Assembly: GCA_002694065.1 (NCBI GenBank)
Contig: NZKZ01000021.1
Location: forward strand, 9,760 to 19,231
DNA length: 9,472 nucleotides
Origin: Acidiferrobacter sp.
Lineage (GTDB): Bacteria; Pseudomonadota; Gammaproteobacteria; Arenicellales; UBA868
Direction: 5' to 3'
Shown one piece after another: positions 1-7,195 of the stretch. The stretch's first letter is position 1. Every line of letters starts with the position of its first letter. A program made the translations under genes and the position numbers. The notes beneath the pieces were generated by a model, which ran no database searches, was not told where the DNA came from, and saw nothing but the letters and a program-made list of their open reading frames with translations.

Positions 1-1123
1 CGAGTCTGATTACGATGCCTGCGGTATCGCAGTGCGATCGCAGCGAGAGGGGAATGTCGTGTCGAGAGTCAAGCATCGTGACGCTTGCCCCGGCACCTGC
101 GAGATCAGCCGCTGTGGCGTATGCGGAGTCGTTATTCGTAGCGATGACGATCTTCTCACCTGCCTGGATGGCAAAGCGATTGAGGTAGGTGCGTCCGGCG
201 TTAGCGGTCATTACTCCAGGTCGATCGTTGTCGCCAAAAGCAATGTGCCGCTCCAGCGCTCCAGCGGCGATCACGGTGGCGCGCGCACGCACCGTCCAGA
301 ATCGTTGACGCGGCAGCCAGGAGGGCGGATCAGTTAAATGGTCCGTGACCCGCTCCAGCAGGCCTGCAACGCCGTTATCGTAAAGACCGAATGCAGTTGT
401 AGAGGTCATTAGCCGTACGCCGCAAGCCCTCAACGCGGAAAGCTCCTCCTGCAGGGCGCTCGAGCTGTCTGGGTGGCTGAGAGTGTCGCCGCCCAATACT
501 GCGTCCTGCTCCACCAGGATCACATCACAGCCGGCATTTGCAGCACAAAGCGCCGCGGCGCGGCCTGCGGGACCACTGCCGACGATGAGCAGATCGCAGT
601 AGCCATGTGCGTGCTCGTAGTGATCCGGATCCGGTTCCCGGGAAGCCGTGCCCATCCCCGCCGCTTTGCGGATGATCTTTTCATAGCGCATCCACATCCC
701 TGTACCGCGTCCCCATTCAAATGGCGGCAGGCCCATGAAAGTTTTGTAATAAAACCCTGCGGCGAAGAATCGGCCGAAAAGATTGTTTATGGCGCCAAAA
801 TCAAGGCGAACACTTGGCCAAGCGTTCTGCCCCCGGGCGATGAGCCCTTCGTAGAGCGGTTGGGTAGTGGCTCTAACGTTGGCGTCCTGCTTCGCACCTT
901 GGCCTACCGTGACGAGTGCTCCGGATTCCTCCACCCCGGCTGACATGATCCCCCGGGGGCGGTGGTATTTGAAACTCCGACCAAGAATCTGTTCGCCATT
1001 GGCCATGAGCGCAGAGGCGAGCGTATCACCGGCGTAACCGCTCATGGAGGTGCCGTCCCAATGGAAGGTCAGGGGACAAGTGCGATCGATATGACCGCCT
1101 TTCGGGAGGCGTTGCGCTGTCAT
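1..1123 (-). CDS. soxA: Sarcosine oxidase alpha subunit, N-terminal part (cut by left edge)
   Basis: Reading leftward from the ATG at 1123, the frame stays open for 374 codons to the window edge. Full alpha subunits are about 950-1000 residues, so only the N-terminal third is present. Residues 12-95 match the ferredoxin-like (Fer2_4) domain of SoxA, including GDTLASALMANG (32-43) and GRSFKYHRPRGI (48-59). Only one Cys (C16) lies in this stretch, so no 2Fe-2S cluster is expected, as is usual for SoxA. After a linker with FFAAGFYYKTF (119-129), a Rossmann dinucleotide site begins: GSGPAG at 182-187 and E205 at the end of the second strand. In the family this subunit binds NAD+ and, in its missing C-terminal part, tetrahydrofolate, which accepts the one-carbon unit. 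The start overlaps the soxD stop (ATGA), indicating translational coupling. A homologous N-methylglutamate dehydrogenase subunit (MgdC) is the main alternative. Confidence 0.93.
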   Translation of the reverse strand, partial: MTAQRLPKGGHIDRTCPLTFHWDGTSMSGYAGDTLASALMANGEQILGRSFKYHRPRGIMSAGVEESGALVTVGQGAKQDANVRATTQPLYEGLIARGQNAWPSVRLDFGAINNLFGRFFAAGFYYKTFMGLPPFEWGRGTGMWMRYEKIIRKAAGMGTASREPDPDHYEHAHGYCDLLIVGSGPAGRAAALCAANAGCDVILVEQDAVLGGDTLSHPDSSSALQEELSALRACGVRLMTSTTAFGLYDNGVAGLLERVTDHLTDPPSWLPRQRFWTVRARATVIAAGALERHIAFGDNDRPGVMTANAGRTYLNRFAIQAGEKIVIATNNDSAYATAADLAGAGASVTMLDSRHDIPLSLRSHCDTAGIVIRL

Positions 1124-1422
1124 GATGCGCTCACGCCGTCTTGTTCCGCGTTTAGTGCCCGGGCGATGCCCTCATGGGCGGGCCGTACTGAGTGAATAGC
1201 GTGGGACCGGGTGTCCCGTTCGACGACGATCCACATTCTGCAGCCCTGAATATGCTGCCAGGTTTCGAACTGCACGCCATCGAGGTTCTCCCGCTGGAAC
1301 ACCGCTTCGACCCATTCGGACTCTGATGCATCCAGGGCAGGGTACTCGACAGAGGCATCTCCGCCGTAACTGAACTCACTGTGGTCTCGAACACCGCAAA
1401 AGGGACAGGAGATTCTGAGCAT
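1120..1422 (-). CDS. soxD: Sarcosine oxidase delta subunit
   Basis: This is a 100-residue protein, the usual size for SoxD. It starts MLRISCPFCG, and C6 and C9 form the CPxCG knuckle. H57 and C61 in TWQHIQGC supply the other two ligands of the structural zinc site known from characterised delta subunits. W64 and the segment up to R69 match the conserved part after the zinc site. SoxD is a small cytoplasmic subunit that binds zinc and contacts alpha in the alpha-beta-gamma-delta tetramer; it has no catalytic role of its own. The gene lies 6 nt after the soxB stop and its stop overlaps the soxA start by 4 nt, so the three are almost certainly one transcript in the common order soxB-soxD-soxA-(soxG). 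MgdB of N-methylglutamate dehydrogenase is homologous and cannot be excluded. Confidence 0.94.
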   Translation of the reverse strand: MLRISCPFCGVRDHSEFSYGGDASVEYPALDASESEWVEAVFQRENLDGVQFETWQHIQGCRMWIVVERDTRSHAIHSVRPAHEGIARALNAEQDGVSAS

Positions 1423-1428
1423 AATGAA

Positions 1429-2697
1429 CTATCCGTGCAGTTTCGGGTCAGGACCCGCGCCGCGCTCATCGATGTTGATGCCGCGGGCAAATCGATCCAG
1501 GGTGTGGTTGGCAATCACCGGATCGGGCCGGTCATTGGCAATGAGATCTGCGAAATACCACCCGGATGCCGGGCTTGCCTTGAACCCGCCGTAGTTCCAG
1601 CCGGCGTTCAGATAGAGGTTGTCTAGTGGGGTCTTGCAGATAAACGGAGAGCCATCCATCGACATGTCCATGACGCCGGACCAATGGCGCAGCAGTCGGA
1701 CACGGCCGAGACAGGGCAGGATTGAGGTAGCGCACTCGGCCACGTCCTGCACAATCGGAAGGTTGCCGCGCTGAGCGTACGACTTATACCAGTCGATGTC
1801 GCCACCGAACACCATCCCGCCTTTATCCGATTGCGAGATATAAAAATGTGCACCACCCACTCCAAACACCACCACATGGTCGAGCAGCGGTTTCAATGGC
1901 TCGGAAACGAATGCCTGCAGTTTGTGCGATTCAATGGGCAGTTTGCCAAGTTCTGCCATGCGCCAGAGCCTTGAGGTATTTCCCGCAACTGCAAAGCCGA
2001 TCTTTTTTGCCCGAATCACTCCGCGGCTCGTTTGCAGACCCGTGACAGTGCTTCCGTTGCGCGCGACGCCTGTGACTTCACAGTTCTGAAGAATATCGAC
2101 CCCTTGTTGGTCGGCCCCCCGGGCGTAGCCCCAGGCAACAGCGTCGTGTCGAGCGGTGCCGGCACGCGGCTGCGCCATCGCGCCAATGATCGGGAAGCGG
2201 GCGTCGGCTGAGTAATTGAGGTGGGGGATATTGCGTTTTAGGGTCTCGAGATCCCAGAGTTCGCCGTCAGAGCCCGTCAGGCGCATCGTGTTGTACCGCC
2301 GCGCTGCGCCGTCGCGTGCAGCCGGGGAGTGCAGCAGGGTAACGTGAGCCCGTTGGCTGAACATGACGTTGTAGTTCAGATCGTGACTAAGGTTCTCCCA
2401 GAGCTTCAGAGAATGCTCGTAAAATTCCCGGTTCCCGGGAAGCATGTAGTTGGATCTGACAATCGTGGTGTTTCTGCCGCCATTGCCCCCTCCGAGCCAG
2501 CCTTTTTCGACCACGGCGATATTCTTGATACCGTGATTCTTGGCAAGATAATAAGCTGTGGCCAGTCCGTGCAGCCCGGCACCAACAATGACGACGTCGT
2601 ATTCTGTTTTTGGCTCCGGGTCACGCCAGGCGCGATCCCAGCCTTTCTGACCCGTAAGGCCGTTGACGAAGACTTTCCAGGCGGAATAGGGTTTCAT
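1429..2697 (-). CDS. soxB: Sarcosine oxidase beta subunit
   Basis: This 422-residue protein is close to the usual SoxB length of about 405-420. SoxB is the catalytic flavoprotein: it oxidises the N-methyl group of sarcosine at non-covalent FAD and passes electrons to covalently bound FMN, where oxygen reacts. Visible features are the conserved N-terminal segment ending in GWDRAWRDPEP (19-29), the FAD-binding GAGLHG (39-44), E64 closing the second strand, GWLGGGNGGRNTTIVRSNY (66-84), and ARHDAVAWG (182-190). H184 in that last motif corresponds to the flavinylated His, reported near residues 172-175 in characterised beta subunits. The C-terminal FAD-contacting region is WSGVMDMSMDGSP followed by LYLNAGWNYGGFKASPASG. 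The ATG at 2697 is preceded only by a weak GTGAAG-like ribosome site, but the N-terminus aligns with the family start. It is the first gene of the leftward operon. The SNYMLPGN variant is the form I associate with proteobacterial SoxB; MgdA is the alternative. Confidence 0.95.
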   Translation of the reverse strand: MKPYSAWKVFVNGLTGQKGWDRAWRDPEPKTEYDVVIVGAGLHGLATAYYLAKNHGIKNIAVVEKGWLGGGNGGRNTTIVRSNYMLPGNREFYEHSLKLWENLSHDLNYNVMFSQRAHVTLLHSPAARDGAARRYNTMRLTGSDGELWDLETLKRNIPHLNYSADARFPIIGAMAQPRAGTARHDAVAWGYARGADQQGVDILQNCEVTGVARNGSTVTGLQTSRGVIRAKKIGFAVAGNTSRLWRMAELGKLPIESHKLQAFVSEPLKPLLDHVVVFGVGGAHFYISQSDKGGMVFGGDIDWYKSYAQRGNLPIVQDVAECATSILPCLGRVRLLRHWSGVMDMSMDGSPFICKTPLDNLYLNAGWNYGGFKASPASGWYFADLIANDRPDPVIANHTLDRFARGINIDERGAGPDPKLHG

Positions 2698-2957
2698 GGC
2701 TTCACTATGGTGATTCGGAATAAGTTGCAGGGAATTGCTTTACACCCGCAAAATCCAGCCTACGGTTGCCTGTGCCCCCTCTGAAGCAATCGGTACTCTG
2801 TTCCGCCGCACAAGAATTCACTCGATCGGCTGAGCGTAACATCCAGGCATCTAATCATTGGATCGGTCTGAGATGGTAGTAGTGTGATCCTGAATTGGAC
2901 AGGGCCAATTTAAAACCGAAATTTAAGCAAAGTCGATAACTGAACGCGCCACAAAAG
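2698..2957. promoter_or_regulatory. Divergent intergenic region between soxB and the MFS gene
   Basis: This 260-bp gap lies between two gene starts pointing away from each other, so it must carry the promoters of the sox operon and probably of the transporter-ligase pair. The part nearest the transporter (about 2890-2940) is clearly more AT-rich than the rest and contains the dyad listed separately plus two copies of AATTTAA (2907-2913 and 2920-2926). I find no convincing -35/-10 pair in either direction: TTGGAC at 2895-2900 resembles a -35 box but has no good -10 partner. No riboswitch was recognised; in particular I could not build a glycine riboswitch core upstream of soxB. Confidence 0.6.
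2893..2910. promoter_or_regulatory. Candidate operator: 6-bp perfect inverted repeat
   Basis: AATTGG (2893-2898) and CCAATT (2905-2910) are exact reverse complements separated by 6 bases. The site lies 48-65 bp upstream of the transporter ATG in an AT-rich stretch, a plausible place for a dimeric repressor or activator. A 6-bp dyad can arise by chance in 260 bp, and no regulator gene is present in the window to pair with it, so this is only a candidate. Confidence 0.3.
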
Positions 2958-4265
2958 ATGCTCGGTACGCCCAATCACAAACCAATACCACCAGCCATGC
3001 TGGCCTGGACCGTGTGGTCTTTGGGTGCAGGCCTGTTTCTCCTAGGGTTTTTCCATCGGGTGGCACCGGCCGTGCTGCACCGGGAACTCAGCCTGGACTT
3101 CGGGCTGAGCGCCGCCTCCCTGGGCAGCCTGTCGGCGTTGTACTTCTACTCTTATGTTGCGATGCAGATCCCGACGGGACTCCTCGCGGATCGATACGGG
3201 CCTCGCCGTCTGCTGACAGCGGGTCTTGTGCTCAGTACCCTGGGCGCGGTGATTTTCGCCTTGGCGCCGTCGTTTTTCTGGGCGGGTATCGGGCGCCTCT
3301 TGATCGGCGCCTTTGTCGCAGTAGGGTTTGTCTGTACGCTGAAACTTGCCACGCATTGGCTCGCCCCTGAGCGTTTCGCCCTGGCCGCGGGATTGCTGCT
3401 TGTCGCCGGAATGACCGGCGCTGTGTTCGCGGGTGTACCGCTGCACTTGGCAAGTGAGGCGTTCGGCTGGCGTATCGTCACCCTTGTCGCAGGAATTGTC
3501 GGTCTGATTTTGGCCGTAGCAGTCTGGATGATCGTCCGGGATGATCCGGTTGAGCGCGGATACTCGGGTTATGTGAGTACGGCCCACGCAGAAGTGTCGG
3601 GCGAGTCTGAGTGGCAAAAATTGAAACGCGTTTTTTCTTATCGCAACTCTGCGTTACTTGCCCTGGCGCCCGGAGGCATTGTCGGTTCGGTGTTGGCATT
3701 CTCGGGGCTTTGGGGGATACCGTTTTTGACCGATGTCTATGGGATGTCCTCTGCGATTGCGGCGACAGTCTGCTCGGGCATCATGCTGGCGTGGGCGTTT
3801 AGCGGCCCCGTCTTCGGTTTATTTTCTGAGAAGGTCGGATTACGCCGGTTACCGTATCTGGTTGGGACCGGTCTCGCGACAGGATGTTGGTCTGTTGTGA
3901 TTTTGATCCCTGATCTGCCGCAGGGTGTTCTAGTCGGCTTGCTGCTTGGAGCCGGGTTCTTTTCTGGCGGAATGATCCTCGGTTTCACTCAAGCCAAGGA
4001 GTCTGTGCCAATGGCGCTGGCCGGAACGGTGTCGGGGGTAGTCAATATGGGGGTCATGTGCGGTCCCATGTTGCTGCAGCCGATGATTGGCTGGTTGCTG
4101 GATCGATTGTGGAGCGGTAATGTGGGTGCTGACGGAATCAGGATCTATAGTTTTGCGAGTTATCGTCTTGGTTTTTTGCTCATGTTGGCATGGTTAGTGA
4201 TTGCCATTGTCAGCATTGCGTTAACCCGGGAAACCCACGCCCGCCAACACTCGGACCAGAAATGA
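2958..4265 (+). CDS. Major facilitator superfamily (MFS) transporter, substrate unknown
   Basis: This 435-residue polytopic inner-membrane protein has the size and hydrophobic pattern of a 12-helix MFS carrier. The loop between helices 2 and 3 carries MFS motif A as GLLADRYGPRRLL (74-86), and FFHRVAPAVL (31-40) in helix 1 is typical of a proton-coupled proteobacterial subfamily. A charged central loop follows the first six helices (around DDPVERGYSGYVSTAHAE and the WQKLKRVF segment), and the second half repeats the pattern up to about residue 425, ending in a short polar tail. The ATG at 2958 has no clear Shine-Dalgarno sequence; a second ATG at codon 14, just before helix 1, could be the true start. 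The ligase gene follows after 31 nt on the same strand, suggesting that the cargo is an amine or amino acid handled by the ligase, but this comes from context only. The homologues I recall are mostly annotated without substrate. Confidence 0.9.
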   Translation: MLGTPNHKPIPPAMLAWTVWSLGAGLFLLGFFHRVAPAVLHRELSLDFGLSAASLGSLSALYFYSYVAMQIPTGLLADRYGPRRLLTAGLVLSTLGAVIFALAPSFFWAGIGRLLIGAFVAVGFVCTLKLATHWLAPERFALAAGLLLVAGMTGAVFAGVPLHLASEAFGWRIVTLVAGIVGLILAVAVWMIVRDDPVERGYSGYVSTAHAEVSGESEWQKLKRVFSYRNSALLALAPGGIVGSVLAFSGLWGIPFLTDVYGMSSAIAATVCSGIMLAWAFSGPVFGLFSEKVGLRRLPYLVGTGLATGCWSVVILIPDLPQGVLVGLLLGAGFFSGGMILGFTQAKESVPMALAGTVSGVVNMGVMCGPMLLQPMIGWLLDRLWSGNVGADGIRIYSFASYRLGFLLMLAWLVIAIVSIALTRETHARQHSDQK

Positions 4266-4296
4266 TCTGCCTAACCCTTTCCCGAGATCCAACGAC

Positions 4297-5661
4297 ATGA
4301 ACGATCACAGAGCGGAACTAGAGCCGTTCCTTGCGGCACACCCAGAGACGGAATTTGTCGACGTGTTGTTGCCGGATCTTTGCAACGTTATCCGTGGAAA
4401 ACGAGTGAGTCGCAAGCACTTTGGCAAGCTTTATGGCGAGGGCATCCTGTTGCCCAGTTCTACGTTTCTTCTTGACGTGAACGGCGTAGGGACCAATGCC
4501 GGGGGGAGGGGATTCTCAGACGGGGATCCCGATGTAACTGTGCTTCCCGTTCCCGGATCCCTTGCACCCGTTCCCTGGGCTGGACCCGGCGCGGCACAAG
4601 TGCTGGGGCTCCTGTACGAGTTAGATGGGAGCCCCTGTGCTGTTGATCCGAGACACGTACTTCGCAACGTGGTCTCAAAGCTCGCGAGCGATGGCCTTTA
4701 CCCAGTCGTTGCCCTGGAGTTGGAGTTTTATCTGCTCGACGCCGAAAGAGCCGATTCGGGTGAAGCGCATCCGCCGATACTTCCTGAGACGGGGAGGCTC
4801 GCCGAGCGCACACAGGTTTACAGTCTTGCGGACCTTGATGGGGTGAGCGGTTTTCTTGCCGAGATGGAGTCAGTTTGCGCAGCGCAGAGTGTGCCGTTGG
4901 GAGGAGCCAGTTCCGAATACGCCGCGGGGCAGTTTGAAATCAACCTGGAGCATGTCGATGATCCGGTACTGGCCGCAGATCACGCCATTTTGCTGCAGCG
5001 GGCGGTCAGGGGAATTGCCCGCAAACATGGTGTGGCGGCCACCTTCATGGCCAAACCTTATCCGGATAGTGCAGGTAATGGCCTGCATGCTCACGTCAGC
5101 ATTCTCGACGATGCGGGCCAGAACGTATTCGATGATGGGTCTGATCAGGGGAGTGAGTTACTGCGGCAGGCGATTGCCGGGTTGCTCGCGTTACTGCCGG
5201 AGTCGATGGGAATTTTCGCGCCAAATGTGAATTCATTTCGACGATTCGGGCCTAATCTTTATGTGCCAACCGGTAGAACCTGGGGTTACAACAATCGCTC
5301 AGTATCAGTTCGGGTGCCGGTCGGAGACGCGAAGGCCCGCCGGCTGGAGCACAGAATGGCTGGCGCAGATGCCAATCCCTACCTGGTCCTGGCGGCGATT
5401 CTCTCAGGAATCCATCATGGTCTCACGCAAAAATTGGATCCGCCTGAACCACGAACAGATAACGCCGGTGGGGAACTGGATCCCGCCGTCCCCTTTACCT
5501 GGCAAGGGGCACTGGATCACCTGGGAAGCGGGTCGATTCTAAGAGAGTACCTGGGTGCTTCCTATCTGGACCTTTACCGGGAGTGCAAGCAGTTTGAGCT
5601 GGATGCGTTTCACAGAGAATTTACGCCGCTCGAATTCCGCTGGTATCTTTCCCCCGAGTAA
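4297..5661 (+). CDS. Glutamine synthetase family protein, PuuA-like gamma-glutamyl-amine ligase
   Basis: This 454-residue protein has the full glutamine synthetase fold: a beta-grasp N-domain (about 18-110, FVDVLLPDLCNVIRGKRV) and a catalytic C-domain. Metal and substrate residues are intact: ELEFYL (E141, E143), SSEYAAGQFEINL (E207, E214), NGLHAHVS (H264), YNNRSVSVRVP (R334, R339) and EHRMAGADANPYL (E351, R353). The segments ATFMAKPY, APNVNSFRRF and AGADANPYLV resemble E. coli PuuA (gamma-glutamylputrescine synthetase, about 472 aa) more than housekeeping GlnA, and the Tyr adenylylation loop of GlnA is not evident. The expected reaction is ATP-dependent joining of the glutamate gamma-carboxyl to a primary amine in the cytoplasm. 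The amine could be putrescine, another polyamine, ethanolamine, methylamine (as in GmaS) or an aromatic amine, which sequence alone does not settle. It follows the MFS gene by 31 nt and probably shares its transcript. Only a weak GAG-type ribosome site precedes the ATG. Confidence 0.9.
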   Translation: MNDHRAELEPFLAAHPETEFVDVLLPDLCNVIRGKRVSRKHFGKLYGEGILLPSSTFLLDVNGVGTNAGGRGFSDGDPDVTVLPVPGSLAPVPWAGPGAAQVLGLLYELDGSPCAVDPRHVLRNVVSKLASDGLYPVVALELEFYLLDAERADSGEAHPPILPETGRLAERTQVYSLADLDGVSGFLAEMESVCAAQSVPLGGASSEYAAGQFEINLEHVDDPVLAADHAILLQRAVRGIARKHGVAATFMAKPYPDSAGNGLHAHVSILDDAGQNVFDDGSDQGSELLRQAIAGLLALLPESMGIFAPNVNSFRRFGPNLYVPTGRTWGYNNRSVSVRVPVGDAKARRLEHRMAGADANPYLVLAAILSGIHHGLTQKLDPPEPRTDNAGGELDPAVPFTWQGALDHLGSGSILREYLGASYLDLYRECKQFELDAFHREFTPLEFRWYLSPE

Positions 5662-5674
5662 AAAACGTTCTTGC

Positions 5675-6985
5675 TTAGCCCAGCGTTATCAGAAGAATGA
5701 CACTGGTCCCGACAAACATGCTGAGCGTATACCGCAGATTCCAAGTGAAGCACTGACGCATCGTTACCCCAAAGCGGCTTTGCATCGCCAGGTTAAGACC
5801 GGATATCGGCCCTCCGGTTGCCCCCACCGACCAACTGACGAGGAAGATCAGCGCAAGTACTGCTGGCTCCGGATTAAGCGGTGCGACGATGGCTGATGCT
5901 GCAACGATGCTGACGATGGCATGCACCCCCACGACAGCCAGGAATAGCAGGATCGCGAGCAGGCTGATCGCAATGCCGGGCGTAAACCCGACCACGTTCA
6001 ACGCAGGTTGGGTCACGGCGACCAGGGCGGAGATTCCCGTGGCCATAATTCCGGTGCTGAAAAATAGAATCAACTCACCGTACATATCAGGCAAGCGGCG
6101 ATAACTGAAGTTACGCACCGTTGCGATCGCTTGTGACAAGGATTCTCGTGCAGCAATCACTGTTGCGGTGACAAGCACCGAGAGTGCCGACACCAGTACC
6201 AGAACGGATACTTCAGGGAATACTGAATTGGCGCCAAGAACACAGACCACCATCAAAGAGGGAACCCATAAGGCCCGGAAATTAACCGGGTAGCCTTCGA
6301 AAGTGCCGAGCCCGCCAGTACTACGAAAACGGTGCTCAGCCCAGGTGAATACCAGCCCGAAAAGGCAAAGCGGGATAGACAGCTTCCATAAGTCCGGCAG
6401 ACGCGTGCCTGGCGCATATAAGAGACAGGTTCCCATCGCCGCAAAGAAGGGTGACCACAGTGCTGCCAGCGAAAATCCGCGCTGCAGGCTGGTGGCGGTT
6501 GTGCGGCCCAGTTTCTGATTCCTGGACAGTGCATCCCCGAAAATGATGAGCGCCGAGAGGTTGATGACTGAGGAGAAAAAATGAAGCCCCGAAATGGTCT
6601 GTAAAAATGTTTTCTCTCCGGTTTTAGGTGTTTTTCCAGAGGCCGCGCGAGTGTCGGTAATGAGGCGCAGGAAACTGACAGCACAGAGCAAGCTGATCAG
6701 CAGGTGATTTTGGGTGAGCAGTTGGCGGATGGGAATTTCGCCGTGGCCCCTGATCCAGGCGAAAGCCAGGCACATCAATCCGATCGCGATAAAAACAATG
6801 CATTGAACGCGCTGTGTTCGCTGACTGCGGGGCCATAGCAGCACCAGCGCCGCCAGAGCGCACAAGCCTGACACCCAGAGAAAGTCTGTTAGACCAAAAC
6901 CTGATACCACGGACGCGAAGATCATTGAAAGGAGAAGGACTCCGGCGACCCGCTGCTGAGGACTGTCTCGATCTATGTTCTTCAA
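5675..6985 (-). CDS. Uncharacterised multi-pass membrane protein, probable permease
   Basis: This is a 436-residue, very hydrophobic protein with roughly 12-13 predicted membrane segments and one conspicuous polar loop at about 112-127 (TRAASGKTPKTGEK). The C-terminal part has the pattern GVHAIVSIVAASAIVAPLNP (about 349-368), then WSVGATGGPISGLNLAMQSRFG. The repeated small-residue and Pro breaks within helices resemble carriers of the ion transporter (IT) type, but I cannot place it in a named family or give a substrate. The frame opens at a TTG (6985) with no Shine-Dalgarno; an in-frame TGA 12 nt upstream rules out an earlier start. The first ATG is codon 21 (6925), which would cut into the first helix. 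It converges on the ligase gene with 13 nt between stops and is divergent from the enolase-superfamily gene, so it forms its own transcription unit. Coding status is well supported by length and hydrophobicity. Confidence 0.75.
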   Translation of the reverse strand: MKNIDRDSPQQRVAGVLLLSMIFASVVSGFGLTDFLWVSGLCALAALVLLWPRSQRTQRVQCIVFIAIGLMCLAFAWIRGHGEIPIRQLLTQNHLLISLLCAVSFLRLITDTRAASGKTPKTGEKTFLQTISGLHFFSSVINLSALIIFGDALSRNQKLGRTTATSLQRGFSLAALWSPFFAAMGTCLLYAPGTRLPDLWKLSIPLCLFGLVFTWAEHRFRSTGGLGTFEGYPVNFRALWVPSLMVVCVLGANSVFPEVSVLVLVSALSVLVTATVIAARESLSQAIATVRNFSYRRLPDMYGELILFFSTGIMATGISALVAVTQPALNVVGFTPGIAISLLAILLFLAVVGVHAIVSIVAASAIVAPLNPEPAVLALIFLVSWSVGATGGPISGLNLAMQSRFGVTMRQCFTWNLRYTLSMFVGTSVILLITLG

Positions 6986-7195
6986 GAGGAAAACTCAGTG
7001 CGGTTTATATGGGAACGATATTCCATTCAGTTGCGATCCGAGCCGATAACGCCGTGACGATTTTAGAGTCCATTATCCGGCGCCTTATGATCCTAACCGA
7101 TACCGGCCCAGCCTTTATCAGTCTTATTAGGCAGCACAGACGCTTTGGGCGAAAATAGCCGGTGAGTTGATTAGCCTTAAACGACCGACCTGCCT
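6986..7195. promoter_or_regulatory. Divergent intergenic region between the permease and the enolase-superfamily gene
   Basis: This 210-bp gap is flanked by two gene starts facing outward, so promoters for both are expected here. I see no convincing -35/-10 pair, sigma-54 element or strong operator. The best symmetry is a weak GGAA-N5-TTCC (7012-7024), too short to call. There is no Shine-Dalgarno in front of either flanking start. Confidence 0.5.

Noticed and set aside
32..943. Rightward open frames over the left end (32-337 and 473-943).
   Set aside because: They lie opposite the continuous leftward frame with unmistakable SoxA motifs, and their translations show no domain or sensible composition.
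2329..2784. Rightward 151-codon open frame opposite the 5' end of soxB.
   Set aside because: It is antisense to the conserved FAD-binding region of SoxB; the translation shows no recognisable motif and the frame runs on into the intergenic region.
2734..2790. Long-range inverted repeat ATTGCTT (2734-2740) and AAGCAAT (2784-2790) in the soxB leader, possibly a structured RNA.
   Set aside because: The arms are 7 bp with a 43-nt loop that folds into nothing recognisable, and a match of that length is expected by chance in a 260-bp region. No known riboswitch core fits.
3042..3617. Leftward 191-codon open frame inside the MFS gene.
   Set aside because: Its translation is Arg/Gln/Gly-rich and low in hydrophobic residues, as expected for the complement of a membrane-protein gene; the plus frame has clear MFS motifs.
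4297..5661. Housekeeping glutamine synthetase GlnA.
   Set aside because: The catalytic residues are shared, but the sequence resembles PuuA in several segments, has no evident adenylylation loop, and sits in an amine-catabolic context without glnL or glnG nearby.
7012..7024. GGAA-N5-TTCC symmetry between the permease and the MR/MLE gene.
   Set aside because: Four-base arms are too short to support an operator call without conservation data.
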